The position numbers and the translations under genes were made by a program. 64,000 nt of DNA, taken from positions 62,001 through 126,000 of the forward strand of contig NZ_AUDG01000003.1 of assembly GCF_000425345.1 (NCBI RefSeq), in the 5' to 3' direction. A model generated the notes under the pieces. It saw only the letters and a list, made by a program, of their open reading frames with translations, was not told the DNA's origin and ran no database searches. This document shows positions 29,532 to 38,048 of the stretch, piece after piece. The stretch is from Rheinheimera baltica DSM 14885. GTDB taxonomy: Bacteria > Pseudomonadota > Gammaproteobacteria > Enterobacterales > Alteromonadaceae. How positions within the stretch are numbered: the first letter of the stretch is position 1; every line of letters starts with the position of its first letter.

Positions 29532-32500
29532 TTAAAGATTGTCATGTTCGTGCTGTAAAAATGTCAATAGTGCTTCTGCCGGCATAGGTTTAGCAAATAA
29601 GAAACCTTGGATCAGATAGCAACCTCGCCGGTTAAAAAATGCCAGCTGTTGTTCAGTTTCAACCCCTTCTGCTACGCAATACATGCCCAGACTGCCGGCC
29701 ATGCTAAGCATTGCTTCGATAATGGTTTCATCGCTGTTATCTATACCGATGTCTTTAACAAAACTGCGGTCAATTTTGATCCCATCGATTGGCAGTTCTT
29801 TTAAATATTTTAATGAGGAATAACCTGTTCCAAAGTCATCCAGTGCCAGTTGTACGCCTAACTTACTTAATGCCAGCATGGTGTCTATTGCACTTTGATG
29901 ATCTCTCATTAGGGCGCTTTCAGTGACTTCAAAACGTAAGCAACTAGCTGGTAATTCATATTTTTTCAGTAAGGCGCGAGTCTGTTCCGCTAATGCAGGT
30001 TGTTCAAGATGTTGAGTTGACAAATTGACCGACAGATAAATTTGGTGGCCATCGTTATGCCACTGTTTTAATGCGCTGAGTGCCCGCTCTAATATTTGCT
30101 GCGTCATGTTGATAATTAAGCGTAGTTCTTCTGCCAGCGGGATAAATTCTGCCGGTGAAACCATACCTTCGGCGCTTTGCCAGCGCAGTAATACTTCGGC
30201 GCCGACAACTTGTCGGGTCTGACTGTTGATTATGGGTTGGTAATAGTTAATGAACTCATCATTGTGCAAGGCGTTGCGCAAGCGGGTTTCTTTTGCCAGC
30301 CGCATATGGGCTTTCTCGTTCATTTCTTCGGTAAAGAACTGGAAGTTATTACGACCCGCTTCTTTCGCGTGGTACATCGCAACGTCAGCATGTTTGAGTA
30401 ACTCAGTTGCATTTATTGCATCATCCGGATAGACAGCAATACCAATACTGGGTGAAACGCCTACGGTATGAGTAGCTAATTGCATTGGCTCACCCACTAC
30501 GGTGAGCATTTTTCGGGCGACGTTGCTAATGTTGTCTTCATTTTTATAGCCTTCCAGTAGCACAACAAATTCGTCCCCGCCTAAGCGTGCTATGGTATCG
30601 CTGTCCCGTAAAGCCTCAGTAAGTCGCCGGGCAACTTCTTTTAGCAATAAGTCGCCGACATCATGACCAAGAGAGTCATTAATTTGTTTAAACCGGTCCA
30701 GATCGATAAAACACAATGCCAGGCTGCGTTTGTCTCGCTTGGCTTGATCAATGCCATGGTAAATGCGATCCATGAGCAGTGCCCTGTTCGGCAAACCGGT
30801 AAGAGCATCGTAGTTGGCCAGATAGCGAAGTTCGTCTTCTGCCATTTTTTGTGCGGTGATGTCGGTAAACACCAGCACAAAAAAAGTTTGTTGCTGTTGC
30901 TCACCAATAGCGCTGATATTGATCAGGGTTGGCCGCTCACGGCCATCAGGTGTTATAACTTGTTCTTCACCTTGCCAATGTTCACCACTTTGCAGTTCAC
31001 GCAGTAGCTTGGTGTAAAACCGGCGTCGTTTAAGGCTAATACCCAAATGATGCACTCTGGGTTGGTCCAAATACTGCTCTATATTGCCAAAAGCCGTAGT
31101 AAAAGATTGATTGGCTGCAATAACACGTTGATGGCTATCTAAAATAACCACCCAGTCGCGCGTTTGTTGGAAGGCTTCACCAAATAAGCGCGCCTTTTCC
31201 TGATTCGCCCGGGTTTCAGTAATATTACTGTAAGTACCAATAACTTTAGTGACATTATCAACGTGCACCATGTCCGTAGCTTTTCCGATATCGCGAAACC
31301 AAAGCCAATTGCCGTCTTTATGCTGTAAACGATAAGTACAGTCAAAGCCAGATGTTGGTTGTTGCAAAAACCGCTGCCATTGGTTATTGAAGTTTTGCAC
31401 GTCATCCGGATGAATAAGGCTAATGTGTTGCTGCAGACTAAGTGGATTTAATTGCTCTGAATAACCCAGCATATTGTAAATACGTTTGGCAAATAGTTGA
31501 TCAGTGCTGGCATTCCACTCCCAGGCACCACTGTTGACCGACGCCAATGCTTGCATCATACGTAGCGCACTTTGTTGTACTTTTTCGTGGGCCGCTGTTA
31601 TTTCGTCATGTTGACGACGGCGGTACTGATAGAAGCGAAAGGCCGCAAACATTGCCAATAGAAAATAGGCTGCCAGTGCCCAGTTTGACAACCAGGGACT
31701 GGGTAATACGTGCAAAAATAAACGGGCAGGCGTACTTTCCAAGCCATTTGTGGGAGATATTGACACCACATTGAAGACATAGTCACCACTTTCCAATTGA
31801 GGAAAAGCCACTTTGCTGCTGGTCTGAATGGGATATTGCAATTCTCGCTGGCCTTCAAGCCAAAAGCGATATTGCATTTTGTGCGCGTCACGAAAATTCA
31901 TACTGCTGAAATTTATCGTTATACCCAAATCCTGATATGACAAGGTGATATGACGCTCATTTAAGTTGCCGTTAAGTGCCGAGAGTTCGCCAGCTTGAAC
32001 ACTGATACCCGTAATCATGGCTGTAGGGCGCTCATGTTCTGTTGTTAAGTCTGAAGGCGTAACCAGCGTAACGCCACGCATACTACCGAAGGCCAAACGA
32101 CCATCAGGCAACTTTGCCGACGCAGTGCCATTGTATTCGTAAGTCGGTAAGCCATCGGCTTTGCTAAAATGTTCAATTTGGAGCGTGTCAGGGTTCAACC
32201 GGGAAATACCAATGTGTGATGAAAACCAAATGTTCCCTTCTGCATCTGTTTGTAAGGCATACGCATCGTCGGATAATAAAGCATTGCTGCTATCAAAATG
32301 ATGCTGCAATGTTAGGCTTTCACGGTCAAAAGCGAAGAGACCCAGGCCATAGCAACCAATCCACAGCACGCCATTTCGATCAATGACTAACCCATCGGCT
32401 TGGCGGTTAAGTTCGGGTTTAAATTGCGGATGCTGATAAAACATACGAGCTTGTTTTCGCTCAGTGTCATACAGCCAGAGTTGATCTGCTGCTGATAGTA

Positions 32501-34067
32501 ACAGTTGCCCGTTTGCTGAAACCTCACCAATAAAGCCACCAAACAGGCTAGCGGAAAATACCCCGTCTAGCTCCGGCAACGCTGTGAGGTCAGCCTTTTT
32601 AGGTGTATAAAGGAAAAATGCATTGTTTGCATAGATATAAAACTGCTCGTCAGCGCGGTAGATAAAACCACTTTGCTCAGCCAATATCCTCACAGCTTTA
32701 TCATCGTTAGCCGCTGGCAATGTTAACGTGTTGGTAGTGTAATCAAAATAACGCAGCCCCAGAGCAGATAGTAGCCATAGCTTTCCAGGCGCGTCAGGGT
32801 AAATTTGATATATTGTTCCACCGTGAGAAATCGCTTTAGTGTCAGGGTTTACCAAATATTGCTGTACATTGTTTGTGGTTATATCAACCTGATTGAGTCC
32901 GTTGTTGGTGCCAACCCAAAGCGTTTTATTTCCTTCAACGGCAAGACTAAACACTTTCTCATTGCTTAGACCTGAAGCAACGGCATAGTTGCGGGTTATA
33001 TTGCTAAACGCATTGCCACGGGGATGCCAATAAAAAGCGCCATCATCTCGAGACCCAAGCCAGTAACCACCGTAATTGTCAGCGACAAAATCAATAATAT
33101 TGTTGTTATAAAGATCCATAGCACTATCCGTGAAGCGGATAACGTTTGTGAGTGAATTATCCGCTAACGACAAGCTAAACAAACCTTGTTCTGTCGCCAC
33201 TAATGCTTGTTCGTTCTGCCACAGCAGTTGCCAGATGTTTTGGCGAGCAATATGCTGCAGAGGGGTATAAGTAACGTCGTGCTCTAAGTACGCTTCAATA
33301 TCAGCAAGGCCAATACTGTATAAGCCCTCTACTGTACCAATCCAAAGCCGGTTATGCTTAAACTTCAGCTGTTTAACATGCTGCTGATCTTCAATTTTAC
33401 TCTTTTCTAAAGTCGACATTGAGGCTGTAAGATGTGGCAACCTTGTCGCTTCTTTTGATGCGGTATCAAAGTGATATAGGCCATTAAAAGCAGCAATAAA
33501 TATATGTCCATTAACCACTGCGGCAGTGCGTAGCCATCCATTTTCTATACCCTGCTCAGATAAACTAAAAATACGCTCCGGTACTGCGGTATCCAATGGT
33601 AATCGATATAGAGCATCGTCCATAACAAACAGCAGGGTGTTAGTATCATATTCCAATACGGCAGCAATATTATGCGGCACCGGTAGTTCTGAATTTGGCT
33701 CTGTGGGCATCGGCATAAACAATTCAAATAGCGCTTTATCCTGATTAAAGCGATAAATACCGGCATGGTCCGACGATGCCCAGATTTTACCACTAGAGTC
33801 TTGCAATAAACTGGAGAAAGACAGCGCCTTGAGCTGATAACCCTGTGCTGTGATGTGGGTTACTGAAGTACTGTCGTAGCGGTTAACGCCACCATCGGTT
33901 GCCAGCCATAAAAAGCCCTCTTTATCGAGCAATAAATCGCGGATAGAACCTTGCGATAAGCCTTGATCCGGAGTCAGCGGCCGCAACAGGGGTGATGCTA
34001 CTGCAGAGCTTAGCGTTAACAGTAAACTAAAGGCAAAGTAGCACAAAAGGTGCGGCAAAAAATTCAC
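29532..34067 (-). CDS. Sensor with beta-propeller, PAS, GGDEF and EAL domains
   Basis: 1511-residue inner-membrane protein that probably makes and/or breaks cyclic-di-GMP in response to an outside signal. Order: signal peptide (to about 24); two-component-regulator propeller repeats (about 30-690, starting PLTPDQGLSQGSIRDLL); Y_Y_Y domain (about 700-780); membrane segment near 788-808; two PAS domains (about 845-965 and 970-1080); GGDEF at 1163-1167 with an RxxD inhibitory site five residues upstream; and EAL, in which the EAL triplet reads EVL (1291-1293) but DDFGTGYSSL is kept. Both enzymes may be active. The ligand is unknown; similar propellers in Bacteroidetes sense sugars. Confidence 0.93.
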   Translation of the reverse strand: MNFLPHLLCYFAFSLLLTLSSAVASPLLRPLTPDQGLSQGSIRDLLLDKEGFLWLATDGGVNRYDSTSVTHITAQGYQLKALSFSSLLQDSSGKIWASSDHAGIYRFNQDKALFELFMPMPTEPNSELPVPHNIAAVLEYDTNTLLFVMDDALYRLPLDTAVPERIFSLSEQGIENGWLRTAAVVNGHIFIAAFNGLYHFDTASKEATRLPHLTASMSTLEKSKIEDQQHVKQLKFKHNRLWIGTVEGLYSIGLADIEAYLEHDVTYTPLQHIARQNIWQLLWQNEQALVATEQGLFSLSLADNSLTNVIRFTDSAMDLYNNNIIDFVADNYGGYWLGSRDDGAFYWHPRGNAFSNITRNYAVASGLSNEKVFSLAVEGNKTLWVGTNNGLNQVDITTNNVQQYLVNPDTKAISHGGTIYQIYPDAPGKLWLLSALGLRYFDYTTNTLTLPAANDDKAVRILAEQSGFIYRADEQFYIYANNAFFLYTPKKADLTALPELDGVFSASLFGGFIGEVSANGQLLLSAADQLWLYDTERKQARMFYQHPQFKPELNRQADGLVIDRNGVLWIGCYGLGLFAFDRESLTLQHHFDSSNALLSDDAYALQTDAEGNIWFSSHIGISRLNPDTLQIEHFSKADGLPTYEYNGTASAKLPDGRLAFGSMRGVTLVTPSDLTTEHERPTAMITGISVQAGELSALNGNLNERHITLSYQDLGITINFSSMNFRDAHKMQYRFWLEGQRELQYPIQTSSKVAFPQLESGDYVFNVVSISPTNGLESTPARLFLHVLPSPWLSNWALAAYFLLAMFAAFRFYQYRRRQHDEITAAHEKVQQSALRMMQALASVNSGAWEWNASTDQLFAKRIYNMLGYSEQLNPLSLQQHISLIHPDDVQNFNNQWQRFLQQPTSGFDCTYRLQHKDGNWLWFRDIGKATDMVHVDNVTKVIGTYSNITETRANQEKARLFGEAFQQTRDWVVILDSHQRVIAANQSFTTAFGNIEQYLDQPRVHHLGISLKRRRFYTKLLRELQSGEHWQGEEQVITPDGRERPTLINISAIGEQQQQTFFVLVFTDITAQKMAEDELRYLANYDALTGLPNRALLMDRIYHGIDQAKRDKRSLALCFIDLDRFKQINDSLGHDVGDLLLKEVARRLTEALRDSDTIARLGGDEFVVLLEGYKNEDNISNVARKMLTVVGEPMQLATHTVGVSPSIGIAVYPDDAINATELLKHADVAMYHAKEAGRNNFQFFTEEMNEKAHMRLAKETRLRNALHNDEFINYYQPIINSQTRQVVGAEVLLRWQSAEGMVSPAEFIPLAEELRLIINMTQQILERALSALKQWHNDGHQIYLSVNLSTQHLEQPALAEQTRALLKKYELPASCLRFEVTESALMRDHQSAIDTMLALSKLGVQLALDDFGTGYSSLKYLKELPIDGIKIDRSFVKDIGIDNSDETIIEAMLSMAGSLGMYCVAEGVETEQQLAFFNRRGCYLIQGFLFAKPMPAEALLTFLQHEHDNL

Positions 34068-34187
34068 TCGTACTCCCTTAGGGTAGCGTTGTTAAAGTTA
34101 TAGTTGCTACATCTATCATAGGTGGAAAACATATAACGAGAAGGCTTAACTTGTCCAGTGTTGCGCTCCGTAACCTTGATGCAGATA

Positions 34188-35156
34188 TCAGTTAGTCTGC
34201 AGCCATACTAGCTGTAGCAAGCTGGTTGTCATAATGAGCACATATAAATATAGATGAACAAAGTGCAACCGTTTGATAATACGCGCTATATCCGTTGGTT
34301 TGGGATCTGTGCCTTGCAGCATTTTACTGCGCTGCAGTTTGTGTTCATTGTAAAATACCGGGCCACCGATATTACGTTGAACTGCCACACTGGCACAGCA
34401 TAGCAGCCAATACGAACCGGAGCTAAGATTCATTTTAGGCTGACGGCATTGTCTGTAGCATTGCAATATACCGTGCTGAAATGCCAGCAAGCTTACGCTT
34501 ATTAGTTTTGGTATAAAACTGGTCAGGTTTGCTAATAGCGCGATCGTTACACCAAAATAGCGATGTGCCGAGCGCTTTATATTCCATTGTTGGTGCATCT
34601 CTATGAGCAGACGATAACCGATAGCCGCAAGGCCACCACCGATTAAAAACCAGCAGCAGACCGCAATTAATTGACGGGCTGAACGCAACGTCAGGCTTTC
34701 TATCAAGGCTTTACTTAATCCCATTTCGCTTAGGGAGGCTGTACGGCGACACAATAGCTGCTTGGCTTGTTCTCGTGCCAAAGTTAACTGGCAGGCTTGC
34801 AACTGCCGCTGAATAACTAGCGCTTGTTGCTGCTGAGTGTGCCAGTCCAGGCTGCAATACAGCAGCAAGGCATCCAGCACTAAAGGCAGCTCGGAAAACC
34901 AATACAGGCTATACAATAATGCCATAATGGGCAGCCAGATAACCAATATGGCAAGTGCACCGGAAATCATCAATTGCTGCCGTGATCTGGAAGGGTCCGG
35001 GTTGACCTTTTTACCTAATTGCTGTGCCAACAAGCGAAACAGCGTTAGGGGATGATATTGCGGCGGCATAGGCAGCAACCTTGCAACCACAACAACCAGC
35101 ACCACTAACGCTGGGTAAGCTGACAGGCCTTCGGGCCAGCTTAGGTTATAGAACAA
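34188..35156 (-). CDS. CobD/CbiB-like membrane protein, diverged
   Basis: 322-residue polytopic membrane protein related to the adenosylcobinamide-phosphate synthase CbiB, judged from the RLL/YHPLTLFRLL N-terminus and a central REQAKQLLCRRTASLSEMGLSKALIESL block that mirrors the GRDT...VES region. Expected conserved residues (GRDT, the DGxxAPLFW stretch) are missing or changed, so cobalamin synthesis is doubtful. No other cob gene is nearby. Its start overlaps the mtnN end by 11 bases, so the two are co-transcribed; I recall the same pairing in other Alteromonadales and Vibrio. True role unknown. Confidence 0.7.
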   Translation of the reverse strand: MFYNLSWPEGLSAYPALVVLVVVVARLLPMPPQYHPLTLFRLLAQQLGKKVNPDPSRSRQQLMISGALAILVIWLPIMALLYSLYWFSELPLVLDALLLYCSLDWHTQQQQALVIQRQLQACQLTLAREQAKQLLCRRTASLSEMGLSKALIESLTLRSARQLIAVCCWFLIGGGLAAIGYRLLIEMHQQWNIKRSAHRYFGVTIALLANLTSFIPKLISVSLLAFQHGILQCYRQCRQPKMNLSSGSYWLLCCASVAVQRNIGGPVFYNEHKLQRSKMLQGTDPKPTDIARIIKRLHFVHLYLYVLIMTTSLLQLVWLQTN

Positions 35157-35856
35157 CGGCGTTTAACCGACGCAGTAATTCAAGCACCATGGCTGAGCTG
35201 TGCTTAGAGGCGACTTCAAGGTATGCCTCAAAAGATTGCGGCGATTCTTTACCGGCAATATCGCTTAGGCTGCGGATCACGACAAACGGCATTTGCAGCA
35301 TATGGCAAACTTGGGCAATGGCTGCACCTTCCATTTCAACGGCAAGCATGGTGGGAAACTGCTGCCGTATTATGGCTATCCGGCTTGGATCGCAAATAAA
35401 GCTGTCCCCGGTTGCAATTAATCCTTTCTTGGTTTTACAAAAGCCTAATGCGGCGATGCTTTGTTCTGCTGCGATAACTAAGCTTGGGTGCGCTATATAT
35501 GCTGCCGGCATTTGCGGTACCTGGCCTATCTCATAACCAAAGGCGGTAACATCGACATCATGGTGGCGAACTTCTGTACCTATGACGACATCACCCACAT
35601 TGAGCTCTGGGTCGAAGCCGCCAGCTGAACCGGTATTGATCACCGCTTCAGGTTTAAAATGTTGAATAAGTAACGCGGTGGCCAGTGCTGATGCGACTTT
35701 GCCAATACCAGATTGCACCAGCACCACGTTGACACCTGATAAGGTGCCACAGTAAAAGGTATAACTACCTAGTTCAGTGGTGGTGACATCGCTGATTTGC
35801 TGGCGTAACAACGCCACTTCTGGCTCCATTGCGCCGATAATACCAATAAGTTGCAT
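35146..35856 (-). CDS. mtnN: 5'-methylthioadenosine/S-adenosylhomocysteine nucleosidase
   Basis: Cleaves adenine from MTA and SAH, recycling methionine and polyamine by-products and feeding autoinducer-2 formation. The 236-residue protein begins IGIIGAMEPEVALLRQQ (catalytic Glu in AMEPEV), has the NTGSAGG loop and the C-terminal VEMEGAAIAQV and RSLSDIAG motif with catalytic Asp. Length matches E. coli (232). It is the first gene of a two-gene unit with the CbiB-like protein. Confidence 0.97.
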   Translation of the reverse strand: MQLIGIIGAMEPEVALLRQQISDVTTTELGSYTFYCGTLSGVNVVLVQSGIGKVASALATALLIQHFKPEAVINTGSAGGFDPELNVGDVVIGTEVRHHDVDVTAFGYEIGQVPQMPAAYIAHPSLVIAAEQSIAALGFCKTKKGLIATGDSFICDPSRIAIIRQQFPTMLAVEMEGAAIAQVCHMLQMPFVVIRSLSDIAGKESPQSFEAYLEVASKHSSAMVLELLRRLNAVVL

Positions 35857-35938
35857 GCTGCAGTCTCTATTATCCCAAAGCAGCTAGTATAAAACGCCAT
35901 GACAGTAAAATCCCGTTTTTCATGGCGTTGTCTGTTAC

Positions 35939-36826
35939 TTATTGTGTCAGCGTGATTTTTTGTGCTGCGCCTGCAGCGGTAAGTTTACCCTGTTGATAAT
36001 CGTTTATAGCCTGTTCAATTTCAGCCATGGTGTTCATAACGAACGGACCATATTGCGCGATAGGTTCACCTATCGGCATTGCCGCCAATAATAGCAGCTG
36101 ACAATCTTGCTCTGCCTGAATAGTTAATTCATCACCAAGGGTTAACACGCCAGCATGATGTTGCGGTATTTTGCGCGATCCAGAGTCATCTTTAACGTTA
36201 ATGTTGCCAACATAAGGATATAAAAACGCATTGTAGGCACTTGGTAATTGCAGCGTAATAGTTTGGCCGCTGCGTAGGTGCAAGTCATAGTATTGTGGGT
36301 CAGTTGTTAAGCCTGTAATAGGGCCGCTTTGCTGTAAATCAGCAAGATGCAAAGTGCCTGCAATCACTTTTGCTTTGCCTTGGCCGATAGCAATTTGCGG
36401 TATTTGTTCTGGCAATATATCCATATAGGCTGCGGGCTTCATTTTTTCTTTTGCCGGCAGGTTTAGCCACAACTGAAAACCTTGCATTACACCGGCTTCC
36501 TGTTGCGGCATTTCCGAGTGAATAATGCCATGACCTGCTGTCATCCATTGTACTCCGCCACTTTTTAAGTGGCCTTGATTGCCCAAATGGTCCTGATGCA
36601 GCATATGGCCGTCTAGCATATAGGTTACCGTTTCAAAGCCTCGGTGAGGGTGAGGGGGAAAGCCTTTTATATAATCGCCGGGTTGATCAGAGCCAAAGAA
36701 ATCAAGCATCAGGAATGGATCCAGCCGGGTTTGTGGATTTTGCCCCAGGCTACGTTTAATTTTTACCCCTGCGCCATCTGATGCGGCAGCCGATGGGATC
36801 AATCGTTGTAAGGTACGTGCGCTCAT
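35939..36826 (-). CDS. Pirin family protein (quercetinase-like cupin)
   Basis: 295-residue cytoplasmic bicupin. The N-terminal cupin shows the metal-binding FPPHPHRGFETVTYMLDG, followed by HIIHSEMPQ, and the C-terminal pirin domain ends near 280. Bacterial pirins (E. coli YhhW) can act as quercetinases, but the natural substrate is open. An in-frame ATG exists 34 codons upstream, yet GGAGG lies 5 bases before the ATG at 36826, so that is the start. Confidence 0.92.
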   Translation of the reverse strand: MSARTLQRLIPSAAASDGAGVKIKRSLGQNPQTRLDPFLMLDFFGSDQPGDYIKGFPPHPHRGFETVTYMLDGHMLHQDHLGNQGHLKSGGVQWMTAGHGIIHSEMPQQEAGVMQGFQLWLNLPAKEKMKPAAYMDILPEQIPQIAIGQGKAKVIAGTLHLADLQQSGPITGLTTDPQYYDLHLRSGQTITLQLPSAYNAFLYPYVGNINVKDDSGSRKIPQHHAGVLTLGDELTIQAEQDCQLLLLAAMPIGEPIAQYGPFVMNTMAEIEQAINDYQQGKLTAAGAAQKITLTQ

Positions 36827-37029
36827 ATTGGCCTCCATAATATTTGTCTTATTAAACATCAGTAAAATTGAAATGAAAATGGCATAATTTGCCTTAAAAC
36901 TTTCTATTAAAACGAATGTTAGGGGCAATGCACAGTTCAGCCGGTGTTAATTCGCAGACGCTAAACTGGCGACACTTAAATAAAGTGCCACCACACTAGG
37001 TTGTATGTTGGATAACACGGAGTAACAAC

Positions 37030-37566
37030 ATGAAAAAGTCATTGTTTTTAGCGGGAATTATAACTGCAGTGTTTGCTGCAGGCGCACAGGCCAATATTAA
37101 ATGGGATTATGTCGGCGCAGGGTACACTGACGCTGCGGGCGATGGTCCTTATATAGAGGGCTCTTATCGTCTTGACGGCCGCTGGGTAGTAGATGGTACA
37201 TACAGCCGTTTGTCTAGTGGTCCGTTTGACGTAAATGTGGTGCAAGCCGGCGTTAACTATTTAACGGGGTTTAAGTTAGATTTTTCACCGACAACTCAGA
37301 CCTATATTCTAGTGGGTATTGATAATGTGTCAGGCGACGCTGATGAAACCGGCGGTTATGGCGGTGTTGGTGTTCGTCACCCATTAACACCTCAGGTTGA
37401 GTTGTACTCAGAAGCGACTTATCACTCCATAGGTGATGATCATGGCAGTTTTACCGGTGGTATTGCCTTTTTCCTCAGTCCTGACTGGGCGATAAGAAGC
37501 AACATTGCTTTAAATAGCGGTGATACCAAAAACGAATTCCGTTTTGGTGTGTCATATCAGTTTTAA
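37030..37566 (+). CDS. Small outer-membrane beta-barrel protein
   Basis: 178-residue exported protein with a clear signal peptide (cleavage after AQA at about 21) and alternating hydrophobic strands typical of an eight-strand OmpA/OmpW-size barrel, ending in aromatic FGVSYQF with a terminal Phe for BAM recognition. Specific family not named; function unknown (adhesion, small-molecule passage or structural). GGAG precedes the ATG. It is monocistronic, with a long perfect hairpin after its stop. Confidence 0.8.
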   Translation: MKKSLFLAGIITAVFAAGAQANIKWDYVGAGYTDAAGDGPYIEGSYRLDGRWVVDGTYSRLSSGPFDVNVVQAGVNYLTGFKLDFSPTTQTYILVGIDNVSGDADETGGYGGVGVRHPLTPQVELYSEATYHSIGDDHGSFTGGIAFFLSPDWAIRSNIALNSGDTKNEFRFGVSYQF

Positions 37567-37576
37567 TTAAGTTAAC

Positions 37577-37620
37577 GCTAAAACACGAACAGCGCCTACA
37601 GGCGCTGTTCGTGTTTTAGC
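37577..37620. terminator. Perfect 21-base inverted repeat between convergent genes
   Basis: Arms 37577-37597 and 37600-37620 are perfect reverse complements with a 2-base loop, probably a bidirectional terminator for the barrel gene and ogt. The right arm encodes the last six residues of ogt and the stop TAG lies at the loop, so one arm is coding. The A/T-rich outer arms supply the T-tract on either strand. Confidence 0.85.
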
Positions 37621-38045
37621 AGCCAGGCTTTTTTCTCCAGCCCTCCGGCATACCCGGTTAAGGTGCCATTGGCGCCAATAACCCGATGACACGGCACTAC
37701 AATAGCAATAGGGTTGCGGCCATTTGCACTACCAACAGCACGTACAGCGTTGTTATTGCCAATACGTCTGGCGATATCGGCATAACTGCAGGTCATACCA
37801 AAGGGCACTTCACATAGTGCTTGCCAAACGTGTTGCTGAAACAGTGTTCCGCTTGCAGCCAGAGGTAACGTAAATTGCTGCAGCGTTCCGGCAAAGTAAG
37901 CTTGCAATTGTATTGCCGCTAACTCGGTAAAGCGTGACGGGGTACCATGTTCAGTTGCACTGCTGAACATGATTTCAGTTATGCCATCGGCATTGGCAGT
38001 TATTTTGATGTGTCCCAGCGGGCTGCTAATAAACTGGCAATACAT
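37596..38045 (-). CDS. ogt: Methylated-DNA-protein-cysteine S-methyltransferase
   Basis: Suicide repair enzyme removing methyl groups from O6-methylguanine (and O4-methylthymine). The 149-residue protein has the active-site PCHR motif with Cys119, the Arg-finger helix-turn-helix region (SYADIARRIG) and the NPIAIVVPCHRVIG block. It follows the Ada-AlkA gene by 3 bases, so the two repair genes form an operon. The C-terminal codons form one arm of a terminator hairpin. Confidence 0.96.
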   Translation of the reverse strand: MYCQFISSPLGHIKITANADGITEIMFSSATEHGTPSRFTELAAIQLQAYFAGTLQQFTLPLAASGTLFQQHVWQALCEVPFGMTCSYADIARRIGNNNAVRAVGSANGRNPIAIVVPCHRVIGANGTLTGYAGGLEKKAWLLKHEQRL

Positions 38046-38048
38046 ATT

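Noticed and set aside
36827..36928. Longer N-terminus for the pirin protein
   Set aside because: The 34 extra residues are not pirin-like and the strong GGAGG site lies directly before the inner ATG at 36826.
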